Assembly (NCBI GenBank): GCA_009785015.1
Contig: WQXD01000190.1
Location: 1-7,108, forward strand
Direction: 5' to 3'
Origin: Oscillospiraceae bacterium
GTDB lineage: Bacteria; Bacillota_A; Clostridia; Oscillospirales; WRJC01
Length of the DNA: 7,108 nt
Each line of letters starts with the position of its first letter. Position 1 is the first letter of the stretch. Positions 1 through 6,480 of the stretch are shown one piece after another. The translations under genes and the position numbers were made by a program. Under the pieces are notes generated by a model. It saw only the letters and a list, made by a program, of their open reading frames with translations, did no database searches and was not told where the DNA came from.

Positions 1-843
1 ATTTACAACCCTTCTTATCTCGTTTTCGAGATTCTTATAATCCCCGAAGCCTATTGTGGATTGAACGTCGAGACCGCCCATTATCACAAAATCTTTTTTG
101 TATTTCGCGAAATATTCGCCGTAATCCATTTTGGCCGATTCCTGATAGGGGTGTACGACGTCGTAACCGATGCGGCATACCCCATCGAGAAAGTCCGCTA
201 CGTTTCCGTCGCTGTGCAAAGACAAAAACGCGCCGCGTTTTCTTACGGCTTCCGCAATTCTTTTGTGATACGGATAAATCAACTCATCGAAAATTTCCCT
301 GCTGAAAAGCGTGCCTTTCTGCGCGCCCCAGTCGTCGGATATGTGTATCATATCGACGCCTATGTCTATAAGATTTTCGGCGTATTTGATCGTCCAGTCG
401 CAGAGTTTCGCGTAAAACTCCGCCAGCTGTTTTCTGTGAAGGATCAAATAAGCCAGATGTTTTTCAAAACCGAAAATCCCGTTGAAACATTCGAAACAGC
501 CGGGGGTCTGCGCGTAAACACATCTGCCTCTTTCCGAACCGTAAAAATCCACCGTCTTTTTTATTTCTCCGTAAGGCGTGTCATTCGGGTCGGTAAATAC
601 GACTTCGGGAATATCATCGTCGAAAAAATTTCCCGAAATCAATTCGGCGGCATTTTTTACGGGAGTGCAGGGGGCGAACAGATGATACAAATCAAATTCG
701 TATTTGTCGTCGAAGGCCGATATGCTGCCGTATTTTGCGATGACTTTTTTTGAAAATCCCTCGTTGTTCGCCCAGCCGTAAACAGGCATTCTATCGGGCT
801 TTTCTCTTTTTATTGTTTTGGCTACTCTTTCTTTTCCCGTCAT
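1..843 (-). CDS. Uroporphyrinogen decarboxylase (URO-D) superfamily protein, methyltransferase-like; C-terminus cut by window edge
   Basis: The frame is open from ATG at 843 to base 1, giving 281 residues; relatives are usually about 330-380, so the C-terminal part lies outside. The N-terminus (MTGKERVAKTIKREKPDRMP) is the typical opening of URO-D-superfamily proteins. Further family signatures are MIHISDDWGAQKG at about residues 165-177, LSLHSDGNV at 207-215, and GGLDVQ at 256-261, the end of a TIM-barrel strand. The RQAGR-type motif of true heme-pathway HemE is absent near the N-terminus. The zinc-binding H-x-C of MtaA/MtbA-type cobalamin methyltransferases appears here as H210-S-D212. Start: GAGGGTG (851-857) lies 7 nt upstream of the ATG. 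It has its own promoter and no evident functional link to the exporter genes. Superfamily membership is confident. The substrate is unknown; a cytoplasmic methyl-transfer or demethylation role is only inference. Confidence 0.88.
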   Translation of the reverse strand, partial: MTGKERVAKTIKREKPDRMPVYGWANNEGFSKKVIAKYGSISAFDDKYEFDLYHLFAPCTPVKNAAELISGNFFDDDIPEVVFTDPNDTPYGEIKKTVDFYGSERGRCVYAQTPGCFECFNGIFGFEKHLAYLILHRKQLAEFYAKLCDWTIKYAENLIDIGVDMIHISDDWGAQKGTLFSREIFDELIYPYHKRIAEAVRKRGAFLSLHSDGNVADFLDGVCRIGYDVVHPYQESAKMDYGEYFAKYKKDFVIMGGLDVQSTIGFGDYKNLENEIRRVVN

Positions 844-886
844 AATATTTCACCCTCATTTATAAATATTAATTATATTATTGACA

Positions 887-915
887 ATCATAACACAAAA
901 AAATTACAAAGTCAA
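887..915 (-). promoter_or_regulatory. Sigma-A-type promoter of the URO-D-like gene
   Basis: Read on the minus strand, TTGACT (910-915) and TATGAT (887-892) are separated by exactly 17 nt. Each box differs from consensus at one base. Transcription would start near 880, giving a leader of about 35 nt before the ATG at 843, with the ribosome binding site at 851-857. The -35 box lies only 18 bp beyond the stop codon of the preceding permease gene (934), so the URO-D-like gene can be transcribed separately from the operon behind it. The GTGAC/GTCA dyads found at 4288-4333 do not occur here. Confidence 0.72.
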
Positions 916-933
916 GGTTTTTTTGCCTGATTT

Positions 934-1710
934 TCACGATCCCGTCGATTTATACCGCCGCAGGCCCAAACGGAAAAAAGCATAACCCGGTATCAAAAAT
1001 AACAGCCCGAGAAGCGGCGCAAACATATAAAACGCGCTTTGCTCCATGTCCAACAGATACAAAAGCGGATAATACTGGATCAGCGCCAGCGGCACTATAT
1101 ATGTCAAAAATTTCAATATTCCCTTTCCGTAAACCGAATACGGATACCTTCCGAACTCGCGTCCCCCATGTGTGAGGATATTCATAAATTCCAAAGCTTC
1201 CGTCGTGAAAAAAGCAAAGGCGGCGTGTATGATGTAAAGGCCCAAAAAGACCGCAGAGCCGCACGCAATCATCAAAACGAGGGTCAGCGTTTTATCCCAG
1301 GCCCAAACTATGCCGCTGTTTGGAATTGCGTAGCAAAGCACGGCGATTGCCTGGACCAATATCCCAAGCCTGCCGAATTCCATATGCGAGGCCACGACTT
1401 GAAAAATTACGTTGCGCGGCCTCACAAGGCAGCGGTCAAATTCGCCGTTGCCTAAAAGACGCGGGAAAATATCAAACCCGCGTGCGAACACCTCCGTCAT
1501 GGAATAGGCCATCATAGTCACCGCAGTGCATAAAAGCACCTGCGCCAAAGTAAACCCTTCGACCTCGTTGAAGCGCAGAAACATAAACCAGACGCCGGCC
1601 ACCGTGGCAAACGACAAAACAATTCTCCCGAATACGGTTATCGCGAACGCCGTTTTATACTGCATCTGCGATTTTAAATTTATCGCGAAATATTTCATAT
1701 ACAGGCGCAT
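934..1710 (-). CDS. ABC-2-type permease, DUF990 family (COG3694-like), second of a pair
   Basis: A 258-residue integral membrane protein, the usual length for this family. By eye there are about six hydrophobic segments, near residues 20-45, 53-72, 112-132, 142-165, 200-220 and 225-247. Characteristic stretches are MRLYMKYFAINLKSQMQYK at the N-terminus, GNGEFDRCLVRPRN at 87-100 (the cytoplasmic loop after the second segment, common to DUF990 permeases), and GREFGRYPYSVYGK at 183-196. The ATG at 1710 is preceded by GGAGGG (1718-1723) at 7 nt. This ribosome site is formed by the last Gly codons of the upstream permease gene, whose stop is 3 nt away, so translation is probably coupled. In known loci this protein pairs with the COG4587-type permease and a COG4586-type ATPase to form an exporter; no such ATPase gene is in this window. 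The substrate is unknown. No clear terminator follows the gene. Confidence 0.9.
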   Translation of the reverse strand: MRLYMKYFAINLKSQMQYKTAFAITVFGRIVLSFATVAGVWFMFLRFNEVEGFTLAQVLLCTAVTMMAYSMTEVFARGFDIFPRLLGNGEFDRCLVRPRNVIFQVVASHMEFGRLGILVQAIAVLCYAIPNSGIVWAWDKTLTLVLMIACGSAVFLGLYIIHAAFAFFTTEALEFMNILTHGGREFGRYPYSVYGKGILKFLTYIVPLALIQYYPLLYLLDMEQSAFYMFAPLLGLLFLIPGYAFFRLGLRRYKSTGS

Positions 1711-1713
1711 ATA

Positions 1714-2508
1714 TCACCCTCCCTGCTTAACGACGCGCCGCAATGCCGATCGTATCAGGCCTTTGCCCGCCAAAAGCAGCGCAATAAACCAAAACAGCTG
1801 CGCCGCTATACCCGTGACCGCGTTTATGCCAGATATGTCGCCGCTGTATATGCGAAGCGGCATATTCGCCATTGCCCCAAAGGGCGAATATTCCACAATT
1901 TTGCGGATTGATTCGGGAAAAAACGGCAGCGGAATATAGTTTCCGGCGAAAAAATCGGCGGCAATCACAAAAATCACGTTATACCAGGACATCGTGTAAA
2001 AAATCGAACCCGCGTCTATGAGGCAGTAAGCGGTAACGACGCCGAGTGTAAGCGTTATGGAGACGATAAACATAAAAAATTGGGGAACTGACGGCGGAAT
2101 GATCAATCCGAACGGCGGCGGGAGCACAAAAGCCACAACCAATATCGGAGCGCACCGCAGCAAAAATTTCGAAGCCTTGGCCGCCGCCATTTCACAAAAC
2201 CAGCGGTTGTACAGATTCATCGGACGCGCCATATCATAAGCGATGTTTCCGTTTATAATGGATTCGCCCGCGTTGATTCCGCCCCAGGGCACGATAAGCG
2301 TCAAAAATGCCTGCTGTATCCAGATATATGAAACAAGGTGAGAAAACTCCATCGGAAAAGCGGCGGGATTTGCGCGGTAAAACGCCGAAAACGCCAATAT
2401 TTCCATGAAACCCCACGCGAATTGAGTCGAAACCCCCGCCAGCGCCGCGGCGCGGTACTGCAAGCCGTTTACAAGCTGAATGCGAAACAGCGACAAATAC
2501 GGTCTCAT
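1714..2508 (-). CDS. ABC-2-type permease, DUF990 family (COG4587-like), first of a pair
   Basis: The protein is 264 residues from the ATG at 2508. A longer in-frame start at 2565 is possible, but it would lie inside the response regulator gene, whereas 2508 has AAAGGAG (2517-2523) 8 nt upstream. Family features are the N-terminus MRPYLSLFRIQLVNGLQYRA, GNIAYDMARPMNLYNRWF at 87-104 (the counterpart of the RP-containing loop in the partner), AGNYIPLPFFP at 188-198, and SPFGAMANMPLRIYSG at 208-223. About six hydrophobic segments are visible near 22-44, 58-78, 115-135, 143-165, 170-188 and 228-250. It would form the membrane channel with the following permease. It sits directly after a two-component system in one operon, so its expression should follow that of the regulators. 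The missing dedicated ATPase is the odd point. Confidence 0.9.
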   Translation of the reverse strand: MRPYLSLFRIQLVNGLQYRAAALAGVSTQFAWGFMEILAFSAFYRANPAAFPMEFSHLVSYIWIQQAFLTLIVPWGGINAGESIINGNIAYDMARPMNLYNRWFCEMAAAKASKFLLRCAPILVVAFVLPPPFGLIIPPSVPQFFMFIVSITLTLGVVTAYCLIDAGSIFYTMSWYNVIFVIAADFFAGNYIPLPFFPESIRKIVEYSPFGAMANMPLRIYSGDISGINAVTGIAAQLFWFIALLLAGKGLIRSALRRVVKQGG

Positions 2509-2516
2509 ATGCGGTG

Positions 2517-2523
2517 CTCCTTT
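2517..2523 (-). promoter_or_regulatory. Ribosome binding site overlapping the response regulator stop codon
   Basis: AAAGGAG on the minus strand lies 8 nt before the permease ATG at 2508. Its first two bases are part of the TAA stop codon of the response regulator (2522-2524). This fixes the permease start at 2508 rather than the in-frame ATG at 2565, and it suggests translational coupling between the regulator and the permease. Confidence 0.8.
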
Positions 2524-3166
2524 ATTCGTTTCGGCAGTTTTCATGCCTGTAATACAAAACTGCAAGCTGCGTCCTGTCGCGAAGCTCTAATTTTTCAAGT
2601 ATGACGCTGAGGTAGTTCCTCACTGTCCCTTCGCTCAAATACAGTGTATCCGCGATTTCTTTGTTGTTGAGCCCTTTTGCCACAAGCTCTATAACGTCCA
2701 TTTCGCGGACGCTTATGCCGTACAGTGACAAATCGGGTTTGCTTTTTTTGTTCATATTTATGAAGGAGGGCAGTTTCGTGGTGATTTCGTGCCCGAATAC
2801 GCTCTGTCCGGATATGACGGCTTTTATAGCGGGAGCGACGGATTCCGCGTTTTGTTTTATGAGATAGCCTTTTGCGCCCATGCGAAGAGCTTTCACAATG
2901 TATTCATCATCTGAAAAAGTGGTCAGAAAAAGCACTTTGGCGTCGCAATGGCTTTGCAATATCTGTTTGCCTGCGTCAAGGCCGCTCAGCTTGCCCATTT
3001 GTATATCCAATAAAATAATGTCGGGACGCAGGCGTTCATATAAACCGACCGCTTCCTCGCCGTTTGTACCGACGGCGAGAACTTCGATATCGGGATCGGA
3101 CTGCAATATCGTTTTAAGCGATGCGCAGATAAAGCTGTCGTCGTCTGCAATAATCACTTTTATCAT
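2522..3166 (-). CDS. NarL/LuxR-family response regulator
   Basis: A 214-residue cytoplasmic DNA-binding regulator of typical length. The receiver domain spans roughly 1-120: acidic pocket Asp8-Asp10, phosphoacceptor Asp54 in ILLDIQM, the Thr82-Thr83 switch region in FLTTF, and Lys104 in YLIK. After a linker (about 125-148), a LuxR-type helix-turn-helix covers 150-208, with REMDVIELVAKGLNNKEIA and then the recognition helix region LSEGTVRNYLSVILEKLEL. All key phosphorylation residues are present, so it should be activated by its partner kinase. The start codon overlaps the kinase stop by 4 nt (ATGA). The C-terminal sequence resembles the LiaR/DesR/LnrK type of Firmicute regulators. Its probable targets are the two dyads between 4288 and 4333; that link is inferred from position, not shown. 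It probably autoregulates its own operon as well as the divergent exporter. Confidence 0.95.
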   Translation of the reverse strand: MIKVIIADDDSFICASLKTILQSDPDIEVLAVGTNGEEAVGLYERLRPDIILLDIQMGKLSGLDAGKQILQSHCDAKVLFLTTFSDDEYIVKALRMGAKGYLIKQNAESVAPAIKAVISGQSVFGHEITTKLPSFINMNKKSKPDLSLYGISVREMDVIELVAKGLNNKEIADTLYLSEGTVRNYLSVILEKLELRDRTQLAVLYYRHENCRNE

Positions 3167-4239
3167 ATTTTTACGCTCCCTTTCTCTTTTGGAACAGATA
3201 TGAAAATTTTAAATCCTTTATTGTATTCCGCCCGGAAGACGCCGCCGAGAGCCTCCACGCGGTCAGCCATTCCGCGGAGCCCGATACCGCGCGAATTATC
3301 GGCTGTTTTGGCGCTTCCGTTGTCTTCGACGGAAATTCGGCAGAATGCCGGATGTTCCGCAACGGAAATGGCCGCTTCGGTCGCGTCGGAATGCTTTGCG
3401 ATGTTGCTGAGGGCCTCCCGCGCGACGGCGATAAAACAGTATTTCAACGCGCCGGGTAATTCGCCCGCGTCATAAAACAGTTTTACCGGACAGAAACCGA
3501 ATCCGCCTATCATCAGTTCCAATTGCATTTTCAAATCCACGGATTCGTCATGCAGGTCATGCACGCTGTTCCGGACGCTGTCCATCGCTTCGGACATAGT
3601 CTTTTTTATCAGGGACAACTCTTCTTTTATGTCATTTCCGCCCGGATATGTCATCGATAAGGCGCTCAGCTGCAAAATGGCGCGCGTCAGGAGATGACCG
3701 ACGTTATCGTGTATCTCGCGGGCGATCCGATTTCTTTCTTTGAGCGTCGCGAGGCGGACTTCATAGTCCTGTTTTTCCATTAGTTCGCGGTTTTTGTGTT
3801 CCAAACTCATGGAATGTTCTCTTGCGCTGTCGGTCAGATTGAAGAATTCCTCGCGGATTTTCAACTGTCCGGTTGTCCTGTATTGCCAAAGAAAAGCCGC
3901 GCCGGATAAAAGCGCCGCCGCCGCTGCAATCCGCGGATCCGAAGTGAAAAAATTGACGAATAATGCCGCCGCCCAGCAAAAGCGCAAATACCGGTTTTCG
4001 AAACCCGAACAATCATAAACGACGATGGGCAAAAAAACAATGAATCCGGGAACAAATAAACACAAAATAACGTAAACCGCGCATAAATACGCAGGTATTT
4101 TGTTTTCCAAATATTCACACAGGGAACTAACCGCGGCAGACGCGAGCAGCGCGACGACAAATACCGGTTTTACCTGCGAAAAAGTCATTATCAATAAACA
4201 CAATCCGATAATCAGCAGTTTATCGGCCAATTTTTGCAT
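3163..4239 (-). CDS. Membrane-bound sensor histidine kinase, NarL-partner type (HisKA_3/HATPase_c)
   Basis: 358 residues. The N-terminal third (about 1-118) is hydrophobic with five or six membrane segments and very short loops, so the signal is probably sensed in or at the membrane; no separate extracellular sensor domain is visible. A charged helical stretch (about 125-168) leads to the dimerisation domain, with the phosphoacceptor His177 in REIHDNVGHLL. The ATP-binding domain has the N box REALSNIAKHS with Asn279, the G1 box VEDNGS at 304-309, and the G2 box RGIGLRGM at 317-324. The architecture matches LnrJ/DesK/YvfT-like kinases. Start: AAGGGGGG (4247-4254) is 7 nt upstream of the ATG. 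It is the first gene of a minus-strand operon with its regulator (ATGA overlap) and the DUF990 permease pair. The signal is unknown; a membrane-active compound is plausible from the neighbouring exporters. Confidence 0.94.
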   Translation of the reverse strand: MQKLADKLLIIGLCLLIMTFSQVKPVFVVALLASAAVSSLCEYLENKIPAYLCAVYVILCLFVPGFIVFLPIVVYDCSGFENRYLRFCWAAALFVNFFTSDPRIAAAAALLSGAAFLWQYRTTGQLKIREEFFNLTDSAREHSMSLEHKNRELMEKQDYEVRLATLKERNRIAREIHDNVGHLLTRAILQLSALSMTYPGGNDIKEELSLIKKTMSEAMDSVRNSVHDLHDESVDLKMQLELMIGGFGFCPVKLFYDAGELPGALKYCFIAVAREALSNIAKHSDATEAAISVAEHPAFCRISVEDNGSAKTADNSRGIGLRGMADRVEALGGVFRAEYNKGFKIFISVPKEKGSVKI

Positions 4240-4270
4240 TTGACCACCCCCCTTATTTATGATATATATT

Positions 4271-4299
4271 ATTATACCACAAAAATAGTGACATTTGTC
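4271..4299 (-). promoter_or_regulatory. Promoter of the kinase-regulator-permease operon, extended -10 type
   Basis: On the minus strand a perfect TATAAT (4271-4276) is preceded by TGG, an extended -10 element (TGn). The -35 position is poor: GACAAA at 17-nt spacing, or ATGACA (4296-4301) at 19. The extended -10 could compensate. Transcription would start near 4264, with a leader of about 25 nt. The upstream dyad (4288-4301) covers the -35 region of this promoter, so regulator binding there could block or modulate it. This is a prediction from sequence only. Confidence 0.62.
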
Positions 4300-4301
4300 A
4301 T
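4288..4301. promoter_or_regulatory. Dyad 1, candidate response-regulator operator (GTGACATTTGTCAT)
   Basis: Inverted half sites GTGAC/GTCAT are separated by 4 nt; the inner TGACA/TGTCA arms are a perfect 5-bp inverted repeat. It matches dyad 2 at 11 of 14 positions, with shared consensus GTGACAWTKGTCAY. It is centred at 4294.5, about -74 for the ATPase promoter and overlapping the -35 of the kinase promoter. LuxR-type regulators bind such short dyads as dimers. Assignment to the local regulator is inferred from position. Confidence 0.6.
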
Positions 4302-4319
4302 GTTAAAAAAATAAAAAAT

Positions 4320-4333
4320 GTGACAATGGTCAC
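4320..4333. promoter_or_regulatory. Dyad 2, candidate response-regulator operator (GTGACAATGGTCAC)
   Basis: Perfect 5-bp arms GTGAC/GTCAC around AATG. The centre is 4326.5, exactly 32 bp from dyad 1, close to three helical turns, so dimers on both sites would sit on the same DNA face. It directly abuts the weak -35 region of the plus-strand promoter; its centre is about -42 from the predicted start, a typical position for an activator touching RNA polymerase. An A-run and a T-run flank it, extending the rough symmetry. Confidence 0.63.
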
Positions 4334-4362
4334 TGTTTTTTTATCAAAAGCCCGGATATAAT
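4334..4362 (+). promoter_or_regulatory. Promoter of the ATPase-permease exporter operon, probably activator-dependent
   Basis: A perfect TATAAT (4357-4362) has no recognisable -35 box: the hexamer at 17-nt spacing is TGTTTT (4334-4339). A good -10 with a poor -35 and an adjacent dyad (4320-4333) is the pattern expected for a promoter that needs a bound activator. Transcription would start near 4369, leaving about 33 nt before the ATG at 4402, including the ribosome site GAAGGA (4385-4390). Confidence 0.6.
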
Positions 4363-4401
4363 ATAAATATACAAAAAAAATACGGAAGGAAAGCACTATT
4401 T

Positions 4402-5331
4402 ATGATAAAAGTAAAAAATTTGACAAAACGTTACGGAACTTTGACGGCGTTGGATCATTTTGAGCTGGATATCGGCAAAGGGGAAATTTTCGGGCTTCTC
4501 GGCCCCAACGGTTCGGGCAAGACTACCGCTATAAACTGCATGCTGTCCCTGTTGAAGTACAGCAAGGGGGAAGTCAGCCTGTTCGGCGAACCGATGAAGG
4601 CGGACAATTACCAAATCAAGCGGCGCATCGGAGTCGTCATGCAGAACGTGGCGGTTTTCAATGAATTGACCGTGTATGAAAATATCGATTATTTCTGCGG
4701 TTTGTATGTGCCGGAAAAGCCGAAATGCAGGGTGCTTGTAGATGAAGCGCTGAATTTTACCGGCCTTGGGGATTATCGGAAGTTTCTGCCGAAAAAACTC
4801 AGCGGAGGCCTGCTCCGGAGGCTCAATATAGCCTGCGGAATCGCGCATAAGCCGGAACTTATCTTCCTTGACGAACCCACGGTCGCAGTTGACCCGCAGA
4901 GCCGCAACTATATCCTTGAAGGCATAAGGGAACTCAACAGGAACGGTTCGACTATTGTCTATACTTCGCATTATATGGAGGAAGTCGAGCAGTTATGCAC
5001 GCGGGTTATGATCATGGATAAAGGCAGAGCCGTCGCAGTCGGGACAAAAGACGAGCTGAAAGCGATGATAAAGGAGGGCGAAAAACTGACAATGGAAATA
5101 TATGACCTTCCCGAGTCTGTTTTCAACGAAATAAAGAATATAAACGGCCTGTTTCACGCGGATTATTCCGAAAACCGTTTGACGGCGCGGTGTGCCGCCG
5201 GGGGACATCACCTGATTTCGATTTTGGACATACTGAGGCGCGGCAATATCGGTTTTGGGCGGATTTTTACCGAACCGCCCACGCTCAACGACGTATTCCT
5301 CGAAATCACCGGCAAAGAATTAAAGGACTGA
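4402..5331 (+). CDS. ABC transporter ATP-binding protein, LnrL-like drug/lipid exporter ATPase
   Basis: 309 residues. Nucleotide-binding domain at about 1-215: Walker A GPNGSGKT at 34-41, Q-loop Gln81, signature LSGGL at 133-137, Walker B LIFLDE at 153-158 with catalytic Glu158, and H-loop His190 in YTSHYMEE. The fifth signature residue is Leu rather than Gln; non-Gln residues are common in the exporter subfamily with LSGGxxRR, so the site looks functional. The extra C-terminal region (about 220-309), ending in EPPTLNDVFLEITGKELKD, is the accessory domain of DrrA/LnrL-type ATPases. It lies in the cytoplasm and should power the two permeases that follow (24-nt gap, then a 14-nt overlap). It heads an operon divergent from the two-component system, the gene set known from B. 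subtilis lnrJK-lnrLMN (linearmycin resistance). The substrate is inferred only broadly as a lipophilic or membrane-active compound. Confidence 0.95.
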   Translation: MIKVKNLTKRYGTLTALDHFELDIGKGEIFGLLGPNGSGKTTAINCMLSLLKYSKGEVSLFGEPMKADNYQIKRRIGVVMQNVAVFNELTVYENIDYFCGLYVPEKPKCRVLVDEALNFTGLGDYRKFLPKKLSGGLLRRLNIACGIAHKPELIFLDEPTVAVDPQSRNYILEGIRELNRNGSTIVYTSHYMEEVEQLCTRVMIMDKGRAVAVGTKDELKAMIKEGEKLTMEIYDLPESVFNEIKNINGLFHADYSENRLTARCAAGGHHLISILDILRRGNIGFGRIFTEPPTLNDVFLEITGKELKD

Positions 5332-5340
5332 GATTATTTA

Positions 5341-5346
5341 AGGAGG
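5341..5346 (+). promoter_or_regulatory. Ribosome binding site AGGAGG deciding the permease start at 5356
   Basis: A perfect AGGAGG lies 9 nt before the ATG at 5356. An in-frame TTG at 5350 would be only 3 nt away, too close for initiation, so 5356 is the start. Confidence 0.85.
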
Positions 5347-5355
5347 ATTTTGTAT

Positions 5356-6480
5356 ATGTTTTGGAATATTTATTCAAAACGCATATTGTACAGCCTGCGG
5401 AGCAAAGATACTCTGATTTGGACATGGATATTCCCCATCATGCTCGCGACGTTGTTTTTCGCCACTCTGTCGGCTGTCGACACCGCCGGGCTGCTGCATG
5501 AAATTCCGCTGGGGGTCATAAATAACGACGCTTCTTTTTTGTCCATGCTCGAATCCGTTTCAGGTGAAGACGATAATCGGCTGTTTGATTTGACGGTACT
5601 GCAAAATATCGGCGAAGCCGACGAACTGCTCGAAAACGGAAAAATCGACGGATATATATTCGGTGAAGGGGAACCCGCGCTTGTAGTCGCCGCCGACGGC
5701 TTGAATCAAACCATAATCAAAAACGTACTCGAAGCATACCTTCAAACAAAAAACGCCGTCGGAGCGGTGATGATAAAGAATCCCGGAATGGCGGAACATC
5801 TGCCCGCATTGCTTGAACCTGTGAATTATACCAAAGAAATATCCCTGTCAGAAAACCCTCCCACCGATAAAGTAAATTATTATTACGCGCTGCTCGCCAT
5901 GATTTGTCTTTACGGCGGATTTCAGGGGCTGACGACGATTACTTTATCGCAGGCAAATCTTTCTCCGCTCGGCGCGCGCAGGACTATGGCCCCCGCCGGA
6001 CGTTTTAAAGTGATATTTTATGACCTGCTGGGCAGCATTACCGTGCATTTCTGCTGTCTTTTGATTGTCGTGGCGTATATAATCTTCGTGCTTGGGGCGG
6101 ATTTCGGCTCAAAACTCTGGCTTGTGCTGCTGACCTGTTTTGCGGGGAGCGTTCTCGGCGTGGCGTTCGGGGCGATGGTCGCAGTCGCTTCAAAACTCAA
6201 GGAACAGGCAAAAGTCGCCATATTGATCAGCGTCACGATGATGTGTTGTTTTTTGTCCGGCTTGATGGTGGGCGGTATAAATTATATCGTCATGCAAAAT
6301 GCCCCGGCAGCCGCGTGGCTGAACCCGGCGGCGCGCATAACAGATGCGTTCTACTGTCTGTATTATTATGATACTTATGACCGGTATATCCAAAATATCG
6401 CCGTCGTTTTATTAATGGCGGTTGTGATGTTCGCGGTTACGTCGATTTTTGTGAGGAGGCAGCGTTATGAAAGTATTTAA
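5356..6480 (+). CDS. ABC-2-type permease, LnrM-like (ABC2_membrane_3 architecture)
   Basis: 374 residues. The topology by eye is the classic one for this family: one N-terminal membrane segment (about 20-42), a large extracytoplasmic domain (about 45-173) beginning with a beta-strand of the type PLGVINND, and then five segments near 176-196, 225-247, 255-278, 285-307 and 345-365. Conserved-looking points are LSPLGARRTMAPAGR at 202-216, a cytoplasmic loop likely to contact the ATPase, and LNPAARITDAFYCLYYYD at 322-339. The short basic C-terminus (RRQRYES) fits a cytoplasmic end. The large outer domain distinguishes it from the DUF990 permeases on the other strand. It probably forms a heterodimeric channel with the next gene, which starts inside its last codons. 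The likely function is export of, or protection against, a membrane-active compound; the substrate is unknown. Confidence 0.92.
   Translation: MFWNIYSKRILYSLRSKDTLIWTWIFPIMLATLFFATLSAVDTAGLLHEIPLGVINNDASFLSMLESVSGEDDNRLFDLTVLQNIGEADELLENGKIDGYIFGEGEPALVVAADGLNQTIIKNVLEAYLQTKNAVGAVMIKNPGMAEHLPALLEPVNYTKEISLSENPPTDKVNYYYALLAMICLYGGFQGLTTITLSQANLSPLGARRTMAPAGRFKVIFYDLLGSITVHFCCLLIVVAYIIFVLGADFGSKLWLVLLTCFAGSVLGVAFGAMVAVASKLKEQAKVAILISVTMMCCFLSGLMVGGINYIVMQNAPAAAWLNPAARITDAFYCLYYYDTYDRYIQNIAVVLLMAVVMFAVTSIFVRRQRYESI
6454..6459 (+). promoter_or_regulatory. Ribosome binding site AGGAGG inside the preceding permease gene
   Basis: AGGAGG, embedded in codons for the basic tail of the upstream permease, is 7 nt before the ATG at 6467. 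It selects that start and, with the 14-nt gene overlap, points to coupled translation of the two permease subunits. Confidence 0.85.

Noticed and set aside
61..753. Long open frame on the plus strand (230 codons)
   Set aside because: It lies wholly antisense to the URO-D-like gene, shows no family motif and has no proper ribosome site; the minus-strand frame carries clear conserved motifs.
2509..2565. Earlier ATG (2565) for the COG4587-like permease, adding 19 residues
   Set aside because: The extension overlaps the response regulator end, has no family-like sequence, and the ATG at 2508 has AAAGGAG at ideal spacing.
4313..4342. Terminator reading of dyad 2 (5-bp stem plus flanking A- and T-runs)
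   Set aside because: The stem is short and interrupted before the T-run, and it lies upstream of both divergent genes where no transcript needs ending. A near copy at 4288-4301 without a T-run favours an operator.
4534..4815. ABC signature LSGGL as a sign of an inactive ATPase
   Set aside because: All other catalytic residues (Lys40, Gln81, Glu158, His190) are intact, and the fifth signature position varies in this exporter subfamily.
4396..4971. Open frame of 191 codons on the minus strand
   Set aside because: It is antisense to the Walker A to Walker B part of the ABC ATPase, which is unmistakable on the plus strand; no promoter or ribosome site supports the shadow frame.
5350..5355. TTG at 5350 as the start of the LnrM-like permease
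   Set aside because: It is only 3 nt from the AGGAGG; the ATG at 5356 is 9 nt away.
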